This document shows positions 63,394 through 64,000 of a stretch of DNA of 64,000 bases, one piece after another. The stretch's first letter is position 1; each line of letters begins with the position of its first letter. The notes under the pieces are model-generated. The model worked only from the letters and a program-made list of their open reading frames with translations. It made no database searches and was not told where the DNA came from. The DNA comes from an uncultured Dysgonomonas sp. GTDB lineage: Bacteria; Bacteroidota; Bacteroidia; Bacteroidales; Dysgonomonadaceae. Made by a program: the position numbers and the translations under genes. The stretch spans positions 11,999 to 75,998 of the forward strand of contig USOX01000013.1 of the NCBI GenBank assembly GCA_900556485.1, written 5' to 3'.

Positions 63394-63410
63394 CATCAAT
63401 TTTTTAGTGG
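63394..63410 (-). promoter_or_regulatory. CACTAAAAAAT motif before mobA
   Basis: CCACTAAAAAATTGATG, minus strand, differs in the last bases from the exact copies before topB and DUF1896, and ends 2 bases before the mobA start. Confidence 0.55.
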
Positions 63411-63483
63411 TTTATGAACGCTACGGACGGTTCATGCCGTCTTTAATTTTCCCGACTTCGGAGAGGAAAAACCCCTCTGGAAG

Positions 63484-63640
63484 AGCAAGGGTTGTGTGCT
63501 GCAAAATTTATTTTGCGATGCACTCAACATACCTTGCTATTCGCCAAAATGCGAATACTTTTTGCCCGCAAGGGGCATCTTTGAATCCCGAGAAATTCGG
63601 GATATAAGACTGCCCTTTTTCGGGCATTTTTTGTTTGTCG
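63484..63640. other. Candidate origin of transfer (oriT)
   Basis: A dense set of inverted repeats lies upstream of mobA: AGCAAGG/CCTTGCT (63484-63490, 63532-63538) enclosing GCAAAA/TTTTGC (63501-63516); then GCCC/GGGGC at 63564-63576; TCCCGA/TTCGGGA at 63586-63602; and TGCCC/GGGCA at 63611-63626. In Bacteroides elements oriT lies just upstream of the mob genes. The nick site is not identified. Confidence 0.6.
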
Positions 63641-63687
63641 GAACTGAATTAAAATCCGGCATAAATACCCCATAACGTTTCACGCTG

Positions 63688-63695
63688 CAAAGTTA
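63688..63695 (-). promoter_or_regulatory. -7 element for the mob operon
   Basis: TAACTTTG on the minus strand fits TAnnTTTG, with a TTTC 19 bases upstream. Transcription from here would cross the oriT-like region before mobA. No gene is seen from 63641 to the window end. Confidence 0.4.
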
Positions 63696-63932
63696 AAGTC
63701 TAAATCAATCAATTGAAAACCAACAGGTATAGACAAAGCCGGACACAAGCTGCCACCCTCCGAAAAGATGGTGTAAGTATCAAAAAGAAGCGTTTTATTT
63801 GCAGAAGAAATAGATTTGAAGCTATGTTGATTTAGAAAATAAGAAAGGCGAAAAACCAACAATTTGAATTTGCATTGTCGTGCTGTTGTGCTGTCGTAAA
63901 TAGTTGCTATCGTATCTGAACATTGTATAATA

Positions 63933-64000
63933 TAATTGAAAAGTAGTCCACTAAAATAATTGAAAAGTATACCACCAGTTCAGTAAAATGTGAGAGAGCA
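63933..64000. mobile_element. Possible end of an IS21-type insertion sequence
   Basis: TAATTGAAAAGTA occurs twice (63933-63945 and 63957-63969), 24 bases apart, each followed by a C/A-rich word such as GTCCACT or TACCACC. Multiple end-proximal direct repeats of this kind are typical of IS21-family ends. The transposase genes would lie to the right of the window. Confidence 0.35.

Larger units (their letters stand above)
34600..64000. mobile_element. Integrative conjugative or mobilisable element, left part
   Basis: The element runs from about 34.6 kb past the right edge. It carries an IntDOT-like integrase gene, AT-rich cargo (36.0-46.0 kb), a regulatory block (LytTR and HTH proteins), a DNA-processing core (methylase-helicase, DUF1896, topoisomerase III, DUF3945), a coupling protein, the MobB relaxase, MobA and an oriT-like region. 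This gene set is typical of Bacteroides elements related to CTnDOT and of mobilisable transposons. No tra genes for the mating pore are visible inside the window. Integrase truncation suggests that excision would need another recombinase. Confidence 0.8.

Noticed and set aside
63680..63862. A 60-codon frame on the minus strand near the right edge
   Set aside because: It overlaps the putative mob promoter and shows no conserved features.
1..64000. CRISPR arrays, tRNA, rRNA, tmRNA or RNase P RNA genes
   Set aside because: I saw no regularly spaced repeats with spacers and no tRNA-like or known RNA gene sequences on either strand. A covariance-model search would be needed to exclude small structured RNAs.

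Overview
The window is a low-GC piece of a Bacteroidales genome, most likely Dysgonomonas or a close relative. The evidence is the gene families (MSEP-CTERM sorting tail, TlpA-like thioredoxins, comB-type phosphatase, an S24 repressor, quinol fumarate reductase/succinate dehydrogenase in the order C-A-B), TAnnTTTG -7 promoter elements, A-rich ribosome binding sites and a Bacteroides-type mobilisation region. It divides into a chromosomal half (1 to about 34.5 kb) and a mobile element half (about 34.6 kb to the right edge, with the right end outside the window).

Chromosomal half: the tail of an MSEP-CTERM surface protein; a nitrogen cassette (TorF-like porin, PII regulator, ammonium transporter) with glutamate dehydrogenase 10 kb away; an Fe-S membrane oxidoreductase pair (NapH-like protein and DUF362 protein); an ECF S component with a phosphoribosyltransferase; a housekeeping run (kdsA, comB, yraN-like, mmcQ-like, birA, HTH protein, yigZ-like); envelope genes (rfbB, murB, murA); a periplasmic thioredoxin protein, Hsp20 and NhaC; a four-gene operon of ferredoxin, 41-residue membrane protein, membrane protein and sigma factor; a CDF metal transporter; a barrel protein and a large coiled-coil lipoprotein divergent from an S24 repressor; and the frd/sdh CAB operon.

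Mobile half: a tyrosine integrase that lacks its catalytic C-terminus, then about 10 kb of AT-rich cargo, then a GC-richer conjugative/mobilisable core read mostly on the minus strand (giant methylase-helicase, DUF1896, topoisomerase III, DUF3945, VirD4-type coupling protein, MobB relaxase, MobA, oriT-like region). An AAA ATPase/nuclease-like gene and a zinc-finger gene are inserted in the opposite orientation inside that core. A possible IS21-type end begins at the right edge.

The most interesting signal is in the cargo. Two transcription units, sulP alone and a six-gene operon (TraR/DksA-like protein, Zn-ribbon methyltransferase, MFS transporter, release factor 3, KamA-like radical SAM enzyme, HelD-like RNA polymerase recycling ATPase), are each preceded by a near-leaderless short reading frame of 15 or 16 codons. 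Both end in Thr-Pro-Pro-stop, share a 20-base block, and run directly into a terminator-like hairpin whose 5' arm includes the stop codon. This is the architecture of transcription attenuation by a ribosome stalled at a Pro-Pro-stop. It controls genes whose products act on translation termination and RNA polymerase rescue. No experiment or database search supports this yet; it is read from the sequence.
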